This document shows positions 34,546 through 46,700 of a stretch of DNA of 64,000 nt, piece by piece. The stretch covers positions 623,504-687,503 of the forward strand of contig OZ038460.1 in assembly GCA_964036195.1 (NCBI GenBank), in the 5' to 3' direction. The translations under genes and the position numbers were made by a program. This DNA is from Sphaerolaimus hirsutus. Its lineage: Eukaryota; Nematoda; Chromadorea; Monhysterida; Sphaerolaimidae. How positions within the stretch are numbered: position 1 is the stretch's first letter; each line of letters begins with the position of its first letter. The notes beneath the pieces are model-generated. The model was not told where the DNA came from and ran no database searches. It saw nothing but the letters and a program-made list of their open reading frames with translations.

Positions 34546-34732
34546 GAAAAGTATGGAGAGACTTCTCCACTGAATTATTACCGTCACCAAACAAAGTCAT
34601 TTAGCAAAAAATACATCGCACATACATTTTGGGAAAAGTTTCATTCCTTGCAACAAACACCACTATCAATCAACAAACAGAATTCTGAATCTAACAAAAC
34701 AGAACAGGCATCAAAAATGCAAAAAAAAAATC

Positions 34733-35466
34733 TCAGCGCTTGCCGCCCACCCTGCCGGCGCCCTTTGATGGCGCCGATTTGGCTGCCTTTTGCGCGGTTT
34801 TCTGTTGCGCCTTTTGCGCTTGCTGTAAAATGAGCGAAGGGTTTTAATTTTGGAGGGAAAATTGAGTGTAGATGTTTACTGTTTACGCTTTTATAAAGAA
34901 TGACACCGTATTCAACGACACACGAGTAAAGTGGAAAAAGTCCCCGTATGATGACTTGGGAACTTGCTAAATTTTTTGACATTGCTATAATTATGAATTA
35001 AATACAGTAAAAATGGTATATAACCATATAACGATTATGATGAATATATACAAAAATAACGATTATAATGAAGATGAAAATCAGCAAAATGGAGAATATT
35101 TTAGCGATTTTGAGCAAAATATTAGCATCGCTGCTGACATCGCTCGGACTTAGACATGGGTCAAATCGCTTGTGTAAGCTGTCCACTGAAGTCATCATAC
35201 GTGACCCGATAGTGTCCACGAATACGTGATGAATAGTGGACCAAATTCAAAAAATATTGCGATTAGCGTTCCAAGAATGGGTGTTTTTGAGAAAATATTT
35301 TTTTATCAGCATAATCTCAGAACAAAATATAAATTACCTAATTAAATTAATTCGTTTTATAGGACAATGTAAAGTGTCGAGTGGGTAAAAAAAGTAAAAC
35401 TATGCTCACCTTTTGCTTCTCCACTTTTGCAGCTGTTTTCACGGCCTTCGTTTTCTCCTTCGCCGC
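34733..35466 (-). CDS. RPL24: Ribosomal protein eL24, last two exons
   Basis: The exons are 35410-35466 and 34733-34822 on the minus strand, joined in phase 0, with a GTGAGC donor and a TTTTACAG acceptor. They give AAKEKTKAVKTAAKVEKQK and then a Lys/Ala/Gln-rich tail ending SKGAGRVGGKR and a stop. The VGGKR terminus after an Ala/Lys-rich helix is characteristic of eukaryotic eL24, a large-subunit ribosomal protein. The upstream boundary falls at the usual position before AAKE. The conserved N-terminal zinc-binding half was not found up to the next gene. It may lie beyond transposon-filled introns, in the gap at 37488, or be absent. Confidence 0.72.
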
Positions 35467-35499
35467 CTGCGCGTTTGAATTTTTTTCGTTAAGCGGCGT

Positions 35500-35700
35500 T
35501 TACACTGCGAGCTGTGCCAGCAAACTTTTTTCTGTCGGCAATGGACATTTTGTCACGACAACACACAAATTTTACAGAAATTTCGCATGTGCCGACAAAA
35601 AAGCCTCGTTCAACAGAAACCGAACCGACAACGAAAAAAGCCTCGTTGGAAACGATGCAAACCGACAACGACTGACATGTCATACAAAGTGTCAAAGGTC
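35500..35700. mobile_element. Probable TIR element next to the RPL24 exon
   Basis: It begins near 35500 with AGCGGCGTTTACACTGCGAG, a typical element end. Repeated CCGACAAAAAAGCCTCGTT motifs follow. The other end is not clear. Confidence 0.4.
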
Positions 35701-36015
35701 ATGTAAAACGTCCTAAATTATGTCAAATATGCAGTAATAAAAAATTTGACAATTTACAGGGCTTTTAGCATGACTTTAGACAATTTATTGTTCACTATCA
35801 TCCACAAATGATTACACACGCTTGACTGTGGCGCCCTTGGCACCTGGCACCACGTTTCTGAATGGTGAAATGGTGACATTGTTTCTGGCGCTTTCCCACG
35901 GGAAACAAATCGTCGTCACAATATTGTCGTCACAGAAAACACGTTCCCAGCTTGTGACGGCAACACGACGATGAACAGACACATTATCAACATGCTCGGC
36001 GTCGTTTTTGCTCAA

Positions 36016-36057
36016 TTTGTCGGTTTGGGTCTCGTTAACGAGACCCAAACCGACAAA
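36016..36057. repeat. Perfect 42-bp palindrome
   Basis: The left half is TTTGTCGGTTTGGGTCTCG followed by TT. The right half is its exact complement, with no loop, centred on GTTAAC. Confidence 0.9.
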
Positions 36058-36142
36058 AACAAAATAAGACAAAAAATGCGCCACAGAAGTTGAAAATAGG
36101 GTGGGCGCGCAAGCGGGAGATAATAAAATTTATTTTAAAATA

Positions 36143-36280
36143 CCGTATTACCTCGAATTATCCCCCCCTTGAATTAACCCCCCCTCGAAATACCCCCCTA
36201 AATTTCGGCTGAGGAAATAATAAACCCCCCCTCGAAATACCCCCCCTAAAATTGAGTGTAACGTGAACGTACATGACAAA
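36143..36280. mobile_element. Family K single arm
   Basis: It starts TACCGTATTACCTCGAATTA and carries CCCCCCTCGAAATA units. The partner arm is not visible. Confidence 0.6.
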
Positions 36281-36970
36281 TACCACAGTTTGTGATCTGT
36301 ACTATGCAGAACACACGTTAAGACTCGCTTCGCCTAAGAACCAAACATGCCTATTTTGTTCCTGTCACAAATATTTTTTTGAGTTTTTTTTCATGGATTT
36401 GGAATCTCCATAACTAGAAACTTAAAATTTCCTTCCATGCATATATCCGGAAATGTCATCTTCCTACTGAAAAAATTGATCAAAGTCAAAAGTCACCATT
36501 TTTCAGGCTGTTTTTTTTGGAAATTCATAACTTTTGTTTGACTTTATCTATCAATATAATATTTTGCATTTTTATTAAGAAATTGGTGGAGATTAATTGG
36601 CCCATACAAACTAGTTTCATCAAATCTTTTTTCTCAACGAAAATGATGGCTGAAATTTTGAAAATGGTGTCAAATTTTCAGTTTGTAATTGAGAGCTTTG
36701 CTTTTTTTTGCAAAAACTGTGCCCAATTGCATAGTTTATTTTACAAAAATAAAATAGAAAAAGTAGGTCTGCCAATTTTTGCCACAACAGTTTGAAACAG
36801 CCCGACACCCATCTCACCACCACAGACAATCCCACTCTGAAGACTCAGATGAAGTTGTATGAAAAAAGTTTTCATCATAAACTTAGGTCATTTTTACATG
36901 TTCTTTCATTTGTATATCTCCATTTTTTTTTAAACATAATTTGGAAGGGTGCTTCCTTACGACTGAGGCC
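36281..36970. other. No gene seen
   Basis: AT-rich sequence with short open frames only. Confidence 0.35.
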
Positions 36971-37338
36971 TTCTGTGCATGTTTACCCGGTGTGCATGTT
37001 GACCCTTATTTTCACTCAAAATCGCTTATTTCCATACCTTTTTATTGATTTTTCACCTTCAAAATCACTAGTTCATGTGTTTTATTGTCTATTTTCAGCT
37101 ATTTTTTGTAGTATATGTGCTTATATACCCATTTTTGGTATTTTTCACTTACGTTTTGCGATTTTTTTATCTTTTTTTCTACATCACGAAAAAGCCTATA
37201 TATTGAACCCCCAAACCCCCTAAATTTTTTCCAGCTATCTATCCTTCCAAAGGAGCGATTAGCTATGTATGCAACCCCCTGGAGGGTCAAAATCTGGAAT
37301 ACCCCCGACATGCACAGCGGGTAAACATGCACAGAGGC
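36971..37338. mobile_element. Inverted-repeat element with R-like body
   Basis: It is bounded by TGTGCATGTTTACCCG and the complement CGGGTAAACATGCACA. The interior has AGCTATCTATCCTTCC and GGAGCGATTAGCTATG, as in family R. Confidence 0.6.
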
Positions 37339-37487
37339 ACAGGCCCCTTCCTTACAAAAATTCACTTTTCACATAAAAAAATCTGAGCCCCATTTTTATG
37401 GTGCATTTGGAATCTTTGTACATAGAAACTAAGAATTTCTTTCCATACATATATCTGGAAATGCCATCTTCCTACAAAAAAAATTGA

Positions 37488-37687
37488 NNNNNNNNNNNNN
37501 NNNNNNNNNNNNNNNNNNNNNNNNNNNNNNNNNNNNNNNNNNNNNNNNNNNNNNNNNNNNNNNNNNNNNNNNNNNNNNNNNNNNNNNNNNNNNNNNNNNN
37601 NNNNNNNNNNNNNNNNNNNNNNNNNNNNNNNNNNNNNNNNNNNNNNNNNNNNNNNNNNNNNNNNNNNNNNNNNNNNNNNNNNNNNNN
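37488..37687. other. Assembly gap, 200 N
   Basis: A run of exactly 200 undetermined bases, the usual placeholder for a scaffold gap of unknown length. The order of genes on the two sides depends on it. Confidence 0.99.
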
Positions 37688-38042
37688 GACTAATCCCTTG
37701 ACATTCCGCACATAAATATAACTGTACCCACCGAAAAATACGGCATTATCTGAAAGAACCTACGATATTTAAAAATCTTTTCTCAATTTGGGACAACAGT
37801 CATTGTGAAAGCCGACCGCACAAATCGACGAAAAATCGAAAACTGCTCATTTGCGGGACGGATAAATGTTTACATCCAAACTCGAGTGCACCTGTGCGGG
37901 CGCGCGCCACTTAAATAAATAAATGCTAAATGTTGGCTATCTGGAGCGAAATTCAATTAGCCCGACAATTTTTGTCGGGCAGTCTAATTGGCCCGACACA
38001 CGGTAGTTTACTAGCCAAAGCCAAGTCGACAAGTCCATTTCC

Positions 38043-39522
38043 TAGGGTGGCAGAATTTACCGTACCGTACCGTACCGCATTTTTGGAAAATTTACCGTAC
38101 CGTACCGCACCGTTTACCGCACTTTTGGAAATTTACCGTACCGTACCGCGTACCGCAGTTTTTAAAATTTACCGTACCGTACCGCGTACCGCACTCATTT
38201 ACCGCAGAAAATGCGGTAAATAGGCTCAGATTGACCTTAATAATTCACCTTAAAATTGACTGTAAGATGTGGTGTTCTGCAAATTTTTTGCGCGCAAGCG
38301 CGCAAATTTGACATTGTTTGCACTGATTTGAAACCCCTCCATTTCCACATGCAATATTGCTGTAACTCTTCATTTACATTAGCATAATGTGTTTTTAAAA
38401 TCAAGCCATGTGCTTCAAATCGCACTGTAGTTGTTTTAAATCATCCTCAATGTTTTGAGCTTATTTGTTGTAGGTACATATAGGGTTCAAACGGGATCGA
38501 CTTTTCGGGATCGGGATCGGGATCGGGATTCACTTTTTGAGATTTCGGGATCGGGATCGGGATCGGGATTGGGGTTTCGGGATCGGGATCGGGATTGGTT
38601 TTTTGAGATTTCGGGATCGGGATCGGGATCGGGATTGGCCGGGATTGGGGTCACGGGATCGGGATCGGGATTGGGATAGGCATTTTTCCGGGATCGGGAT
38701 TGGGTTCTAGGGATAGAGATTTTGGCCATTTTTCTGGCATTCACAGTTGTTCATAAAGGTCTCAAAACACTGTTGGATGCCAGAAAAGTGGCATAAAATT
38801 GACGCTGGGGGTTTGCATCCACTTTTTTGCATGCAAAAACGTCATTATTTCACTTTTTATAATTCCCACTAATTTTTCCGGGATCGGGATCCCGGACTTG
38901 GGAGTTTCTCGGGATCGGGATCGGGATTTGAAAACTTTCGGGATCGGGATCGGGATCGGGATTGGTATTTTTGAGATTTCGGGATCGGGATCGGGATCGG
39001 GATTGGGGTTTCGGGATCGGGATCGGGATCGGGACTGGTAAATCCCGGAATTTCACGGGATCCGGGATCGGGATCGGGATCCCGTTTGAACCCTAGGTAC
39101 ATATGTATGCACTTATATACTTTTTACCATTTTCACCCACTTAGCGATTTTTCACCCACTTTAAGCAATTTTTCTCCATTTCTTCCTTCTATACCTTAAA
39201 AAGCCTATATATTGAGCCACTGCATTGTGGTTAATGTAATTCTATGTTATCACATTGTTATTGTGTTCTAAAGTCCATTTACACATTGCATAATTCAATT
39301 TTCTGTCAATTCATGAAGTAAAAGTTGTCTGTAGTCCGGCATTGGTACATTTCTGACAAGCGAAAATTTACCGTACCGTACCGTACCGCGAACCGCACTT
39401 TTCAGATTTACCGTACCGTTTACCACAAAATTGAAGATTTACCGTACCGTACCGTTTACCGCAAAAGAGAAAATTTACCGTACCGTACGGTTTACCGCAA
39501 GGCCGTACCGTCTGCCACCCTA
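38043..39522. mobile_element. hAT-like element D1 (ACCGT minisatellite), hosting B1
   Basis: It starts TAGGGTGGCAGAATTTACCG and ends CCGTCTGCCACCCTA. A perfect CCATTTCC duplication (38035-38042 and 39523-39530) flanks it. Both ends contain ACCGTACCGTACCG arrays. The centre has the GCGCGCAAGCGCGC core near 38289 and is interrupted by B1. Confidence 0.9.
38481..39095. mobile_element. hAT-like element B1 (GGGATC minisatellite), nested in D1
   Basis: It starts TAGGGTTCAAACGGGATCG and ends GATCCCGTTTGAACCCTA. A perfect GGTACATA duplication (38473-38480 and 39096-39103) flanks it. Subterminal (GGGATC)n arrays surround a short unique core. Confidence 0.92.
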
Positions 39523-40374
39523 CCATTTCCCTCCCCAAAACAGTTGTGCACTGTCCAATTTTATGGATTTTTGTGGATTTTATGGACATCCCATTTTTCA
39601 CATATACGTTGAGAGCAGGGGCAGGAAATTTGACACTTTATTGTCAACATATGGAACTTGATGGTAGGCATGAGAGAGCCAATTTGGACACGCACCACGA
39701 ACCGTGAAATGGATTTGAAACTTAAGATGCGATTTATTCAAAATAGCATTTTGTGGACTTGTCGACGTTTAGAATTAGACGCCTCATACATTTTTATATT
39801 ATTTTTTACGCTTAATATTTATGTATCCTGCACAAATCCAGTGTGGTTAATGGTAAGAGGCTGATAATTGCACTTGAAATATAAACCCAGCCGCCCAAAA
39901 ATTGATGTCGGGTTAATCAACCTTGGCTCCTGGTCGCGAACACGAATATGGGCCACCAAATTGCAGCCCGCAAACAAACAAAGCGCCAATCAAATATATT
40001 CACTCGACCACGACAGTAGCGCTGCTACGAACTTGCACGGGTCAATTTGCACAGCAGTTTATCGCAAAATTAAAGGAACACAGTTCGGAGATAAAAAATA
40101 CACGCGGATTTGAAGATCGGATTCAAGTGGTGCGCTGCACGATGGAAAAAAGTTGTGCACACAGGCTAGGTATGCAGTCTTAAGTTCATAAACACTTTAC
40201 GTCCGGCCCGCACTTAGTAAAGTGACGTGCAATAGTAAACCCTAAAAACTACCGAGAGAAGCACACAAAATATATCTAAAAATTTCCACATTCAGAGACG
40301 TTTTAAAATTGAATGCCTGCCCCCTCTATTATTTATGCGCCGCTAACCGAAAAAAGTAACACATTTCTTCGTGG

Positions 40375-40545
40375 TTCCAGACCCTGTAAAATGTCATGCA
40401 TTGTAAATGCGTCATAATCAAAAACAATGTAAAATGAAAATGTCAAACGTCAAGTAAATTTTTTTTACATTTTAGTGGGCAGTTTACATTACTTTTGACA
40501 CTTTGCATATGACATTTTACATTTCATTTATAGGGTACTTTATGT
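40375..40545. mobile_element. Family H MITE
   Basis: It starts GGTTCCAGACCCTGTAAAAT and ends in TTTACATTTCATTTATAGGG. The interior has inverted GTCAAACGTCAAG units. Confidence 0.6.
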
Positions 40546-40569
40546 TGATTCTCCCTGGTGCTTTACCAT

Positions 40570-40713
40570 CACTGGTCCCAGAATATTCAAATGTCAGTCT
40601 TGGTTTCGGTCTCGAAAAATTTGAACGTGGCAATCGGTCTCGGTCTCAGAAAACGTAATCGCCAGTTCCGGTCTCGGTCCCGGTGTCTCGGAAACCCAGT
40701 CCCCTTTGAACCC
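40570..40713. mobile_element. Degenerate family B copy
   Basis: GGTCTCGG/TTTCGG units end in CCCTTTGAACCCTA, the family B terminus. It lies just downstream of the DIP2 exon 4 donor. Confidence 0.55.
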
Positions 40714-40752
40714 TACATTTCCAACCCCCCCCCCAAAAAAAAGTCCACCCAC

Positions 40753-43700
40753 CAGAATGTCCCTTAGTCCTCCTCTTGCCGCCCCCATTACCCAGGTTCA
40801 TAGTGGGCCTCCTAACCGGCTGCACGACTGCAGGAGTAGCGCTCTTCGTGGGCGTGGGCGTGGCGCCGCGGCCATCTGACGCGTCGCCGCCGCTGTCCAA
40901 CTTTGATTGGTGTTGTTGTCGCTGCGGCGACAACTTGTCGCCGTCGCCGGAGGGAGACTGGATGCTGGAGAGGGCAGCTTGGACCGCCTCGGTTCGGATT
41001 TCTGGGGGGGGGTATTTGGGGGGTTGGATATTGGATTGGGAAATGAGGATTGGAGTTTGAGAGGTCGTTTTTTATCGCGGCCGTGGACGCGAGTTGACCG
41101 ACGCACAGTGGTCAACTGAGAAATTCAGTTTTAACAGTTTTTAGTTGACGGAGACGCATAATTTTTGGACTCCGTCAAAACTAGTCCGATGAAGGACGAC
41201 AAAAATAATGAGCTCTTGTAATTTCAAAAGACAGTTTCAGTTGACCGCCGAACGCCTGTCAACTAGACTGCGTAGGCATAAACTTTCGCGATTCGATAAT
41301 CAAAATACATATCGTCGGAAACCGATTTAAAGGCATTCATAACTGTATACTCGACGGACATGATACTCTGACCTCGCACTCGTGTATGTTTCACATTGGA
41401 AGCGTGCCAATGTTGTAAAGCATGCGATTTTTGTATAAAAGATGCAACAATCATTGTTGTGAATAAGTTCACGTTAAGCATTATAACAATGATTACTTTT
41501 TCTACTTTTTAAATGAAAAAATCAAACGAAAAAAATCTTTGGCACGTTTCCAGCCGGAACCACGCGTGCAGGGTGTAAAGTAACTGGAGTTTACCCCCAT
41601 TGTCGCCGTGCTGCACAGGCAGAAGTAAAATATTGGCCCCGCGCCGCGCCACGAGAACGTCGCCTGACGGCATCGGGTATTTATGTTCCCCACTTGGCTT
41701 CTTGCCAAATGAGGACTTTTCACGGTTGAGAAGATTGCGGTGGAGTGAATTTCGTCAACAGCCAAATTTGTAACTTAGTAGCGGCACTTCCTTGGCAAAG
41801 TGAAACTTCTAGGCAGTAGAAATGTGGGGGCACCGTCGAATGTACAAAAGTCTATAAACATTGGCATTGGTTCGAATCGATAGCGCGTCGCTTCACTTCC
41901 TGCGATCGGTCAACTGTGACCGTTTACAAATGTAACAAAAGCTATAGGATTGAAGGAATGCTATGGATTTGGATGCTATGGATTTATGTAAGTGATGATA
42001 ATCGAGTGAAAGTTCACGCAGTGGGGGGGGGTCTCCAAGATTTTGAAATAGTGGCGGATGCATCAAGACTTGATATACATTTAGTCTTGATATCCGCCTT
42101 AATGGGCCCACACACGCTAGTTGACATCGACACCAAATGTCAACTGGTGCCGACCCCGATGCAAAGCTTGCTGACGAGCCGACGAATGACGTTCAAACGC
42201 AAGCTTTGAATTGGGAACGGAACCAGTTGACATTTGGTGTCGATGTCAACTAGCGTGTGTGGGGCCAATATGTAACTGCGCCAGAGAAAAAAGATACCCA
42301 GGCAATGATGATCGAAAAATTGGGTAATTAATATATTTCAAAAAAGCTGAATAGCCATAAAGAAAAGTAATACACATCTTTATAAAATAAAAAATATTTA
42401 TATGGCGTATTTTATGGAAAGGAGATAAGACATGTGATCGGTCACCACATTCATTTTGTGAATGTCAAAAAAATATCCAACACACAAAACGATTTCAGAT
42501 GCTCATCCTAGGGTTCAAACGGGATTGACTTTTCGGGATCGGGATTGGTTTTTTGAGATTTCGGGATCGGGATTGGCCGGGATTGGGGTCACGGGATTGG
42601 GATTGGCATTTTTACGGGATCGGGATTGGGGTATTGGGATATTTTCGGGATCGGGATCGGGACTGCTAAATCCCGGAATTTCACGGGATTCGGGATCCCG
42701 TTTGAACCTTAGCTCATCCATACAAATTGTCTCTGCGAGTTAATTGACATTATTCGACAATAAACAATTACAAACAACACTTGAAAAACGACCCAAAAGT
42801 CAACGACCGTTTGATCAAACAAAATAGCCACAAATCAATCAATAGCACTTCTATATCGCCACTTTCAAACCCATAAAAATCAATCAAAAAGCGCCTTATT
42901 GTAGTAATATAATGTAATAAAGGGTGCGGCATGACACAATCTCTCTAGACAATCACGTAGACACATAGGAAGGCACATAATGACGTGTTTGTAAAGTGAA
43001 TCACCTTCCTATAGAGTGGCCGCCATTTAAATACCTGGACAGGTAGATAAATACTGGACTAGTGGTGGGAAAAGCGCCAGGAAAATGGCGCCAAGCGCCA
43101 GAAATATTTGACGCATTTCCAGTGAAAAGGTGCCGCTCCAGAAAAAAGGGCACCAAGAACCTTTCGACAAAAATGTCGAAAATAAGTTAGGGTTCAAACG
43201 GGATTGACGTTTCGGGATCGGGACCGGGACCACTAAATCCCGGAAAGTGTCGGGATTCGGGATCGGGATCGCGTTTGAACCCTAAGATAGGTCCATCAAA
43301 TGGCGCTAACGCCAAAGTTGAAAAATGACGCCATGGCCTTTGGCTCCCATGAAAGGCGCCGGCGCCAGGGCGCCATTTCACAACACTAGACACACAATTT
43401 ACCACACAAATACCGATGAAACACTGCCGCGCTGACTGCACAAACACCGGTATTATTCAGTTCGGAGTAAAATGCGACTTGTTTGAACTTGCGCTCTGAT
43501 AATGAGTTAAATGTCAGGCGAAAATGCTTAACAGAGGCCACTTGTCAAGTGGACAAGTGAAGAGACAAGTGCTAAGTCGCAACCAAAGTGATACAGTCAA
43601 GTGACAAGTAGGGTTCAAACGGGATTGACATTTCGGGATCGGGATGGGGATTCACTTTTTGAGATTTCGGGATCGGGATCGGGATTGGGGTTTCGGGATC

Positions 43701-46700
43701 GGGATTGGTTTTTTGAGATTTCGGGATCGGGATCGGGATTGGCCGGGATTGGGGTCACGGGATCGGGATCGGGATTGGGGTTGGCATTTTCCGGGATCGG
43801 GATTGGGTTCTAGGGATAGAGATTTTGACCATTTTTCTGGCATTCACAGTTGTTCATAAAGGTCTCAAAACACTGTTGGATGCCAGAAAAGTGGCATAAA
43901 ATTGACACTGGGGGTTTGCATCCACTTTTTGCATGCAAAAACGTCATTATTTCACTTTTTATAATGTCCACTTATTTTTCCGGGATCGGGATCCCGGACA
44001 TGGGAGTTTCTCGGGATCGGGATCGGCATTTGAAAATTTTCGGGATCGGGATCGGGATTGGTATTTTTGGATTTCGGGATCGGGATTGGGGTTTCGGGAT
44101 CGGGATCGGGATTGGTATTTTTGGATTTCGGGATCGGGATTGGGGTTTCGGGATCGGGATCGGGATCGGGACTGGTAAATCCCGGAATTTCACGGGATCC
44201 GGGATCGGGATCGGGATCCCGTTTGAACCCTAGTGACAAGAGAACTCAAGAGAAGTCATAAAGTTGTTACGGCAACTTGAGGAATTGGCCCCTGACTGAA
44301 CTTGCCTTCTGATAATTGCTTTCAAGACAAGGACTTCAAATCAAACACGTCATTTTATTGTTCAATCAAAGGGTTACAAAGTAAAACACGATTCTACATA
44401 GTAAATATATACCACGCATTCGAGGCAGTAGAATATGTAGTTGTAATTTGCGGAATCCAATTTAAAATTTCCTCCCAGTGGAGCGGAATCGATTTTCAAT
44501 GTCGCTGCACAAACTAGTTTACTAATGAAATTTTAAATAAATAGTCAACTCAAAAATCAGACTTGAACGCATTTCAGTTCACTGGAATGAGTTTTTTTTA
44601 ACGTCCGACAACATTAGTTGACAACTACTAATTCCAGTAAACTCAAATGCCATTAAATAAAAACTGATTTACGAGTTGACCAAAAATTTTTTTTCGCTGG
44701 CTGTGAACTCAGTATGTGCAGCGCCATTTCCCTAGTGGAAAAACTTGCATTAATTGGGAATCTATTTGTCAGGACAAGGTTACCTATCTACGAAGGTAAA
44801 TACCGTATTTCTTCTAATGGAAGAGTGCCGTTATATTTTTTGGTTCTCATGGATAGGGTTGGAAAAAAAACGTTTTTTTTTAACTCGATGTTTTTTAAAA
44901 AAAAAAAACGTTTTTTTTAAAAAAAAACGTTTTTTTTTAATAAAAAACGTTGTTTTTTTAAAGCTCCCAGATATGACCTTGTGTCAACATATATAGGTAT
45001 ATCAGACAGTGGCAATACTCTGTGATGTTATATATGACCATATAATGTCTGTGGAGCCATGGGATAGCATTATAAGTGGTGATTTGTGTCAAAAATATCC
45101 ATTTTTCGTCGACATATCGTTTGTATATCGCCTTATAGTCGAATGTTCGTGACTTCAGGTAAAGTTTGGCACGGAATAGTGATCAAACAAGGTTATAAAA
45201 CGAGGTTGTTACTTTGGGAGTGAAGTTACACACTGTGGAGGTACATGGAAGCACATTACCTCAATATTATATACTACAGCAACATATGACGGCTTATTAA
45301 CCCATGGTAGCACATAGAAATGGATACTTTGACACTAAAAATGCCACAAAACCAATTAAAACCACCACCAATGTCAATTTGTGTGTGAAATTGCGCGCTT
45401 GCGCGCAAAAATTTTGCAAAATACCTAGTGCTTAGTACTAAAAATTTCGGTCGATGTTTTTTTTTAAAAAAAAACATTTCGGACGTCATGTTTTTTTATA
45501 AAAAAAAACGTTTTTTTTTAATAAAAAACGTTTAAAAAAAACATCGGCCAACCCTACTCATGGAAGAACTTTCTATTTGCCATTCTATTGGACGTGCCGT
45601 TATATTGGAGGCTGCCGTTCTATTTTTTTCGTGAATGTAAAAAATGCCAAAACCTGCCGTTCTGTTAGAGGTGCCCTTCTATTGCAGATACGCCGTTCTA
45701 TTAGAAGATCTACTGTATCCGAATTTTGCTGCATGCGAATAACCTTGTTCAAAATGTCCCGACAGTGTCGATAACACGAATATATAACACAATAGAATTT
45801 TATGGGATTATCGACAAAATTCACGGCATTATGATGAAGGACCGAGAAAGATGGTCTAAATTATTGATCGCTACTTTATTGCTTACCTCGATGATGTGGA
45901 TAAATAAATAAGGCGTGTAGGTGAAATTGTCCAAGTTCAGTGACTTTATTTTGACGAAATCGCCACGGAATTTTCGTGGAATTTTATCAAAAGTTAAAGA
46001 ATGGGAAAAAATGGAGCTGTTCTTTTCTGCACTTTGTCAAATTACAGGAAGTGGCGAAAATAAAAAAAAACTGGAAAATTAGTGTGATGTTCAACCAAAA
46101 ACTTTTTTGTTTTATAATCGGAGATTAATTTTTCAGTTGACACTTGACGAGCACTTTGTGACTTTTAATTAAATTTAGTTTTAATTGACACTCGCCACTT
46201 GGCAAAGTTTGGAATTGGATCCTGGATTATTAACGTAAAGAACGGCGAAAATATCTTAAATGAAATGAACAAGGTCATATTCGATATGAACCGCCATAAA
46301 TTTTCGCCATGAAATGCATAAAAACCAGGCATTTTGAGAAAATTTTCACATCTCATTTTACTGAAAATCGCCAAAATCACAAACAAAATACACCCAATCG
46401 AACTAGTAACAAACTCGTCAAAATTAAATAGAAAACGCAACAAATGCGGCATCTAATAGCCAAAATGCAGCTTCAAGCGACCCAATTTTAACCAAAATGC
46501 CTAGACTGGGCGAACTGAACAAGGACGTAGCCAGGGGGGGGGGCGGGGGGGGGCGGCCGCCCCCCCCCTTCCCGGGCCGGACCAAAAAATGTGCCAGAAA
46601 TGGCACTTCCAGAAGACGATTTTGTCGACAGTTTGAAAAAATTTTGCGCGCAAGCGCGCATTTTCCGTTCGCAACATATATTTTCAGCTGATTGGTCTCC

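Noticed and set aside
38490..39080. GGGATC arrays as telomere-like or CRISPR-like repeats
   Set aside because: No spacers of constant length. The arrays lie inside a transposon with inverted ends and an 8-bp duplication.
43601..44239. Open frames full of DRDRDW or PDPDPD repeats on both strands
   Set aside because: They are translations of the GGGATC array of element B4. The same happens at 38455-39102 in B1.
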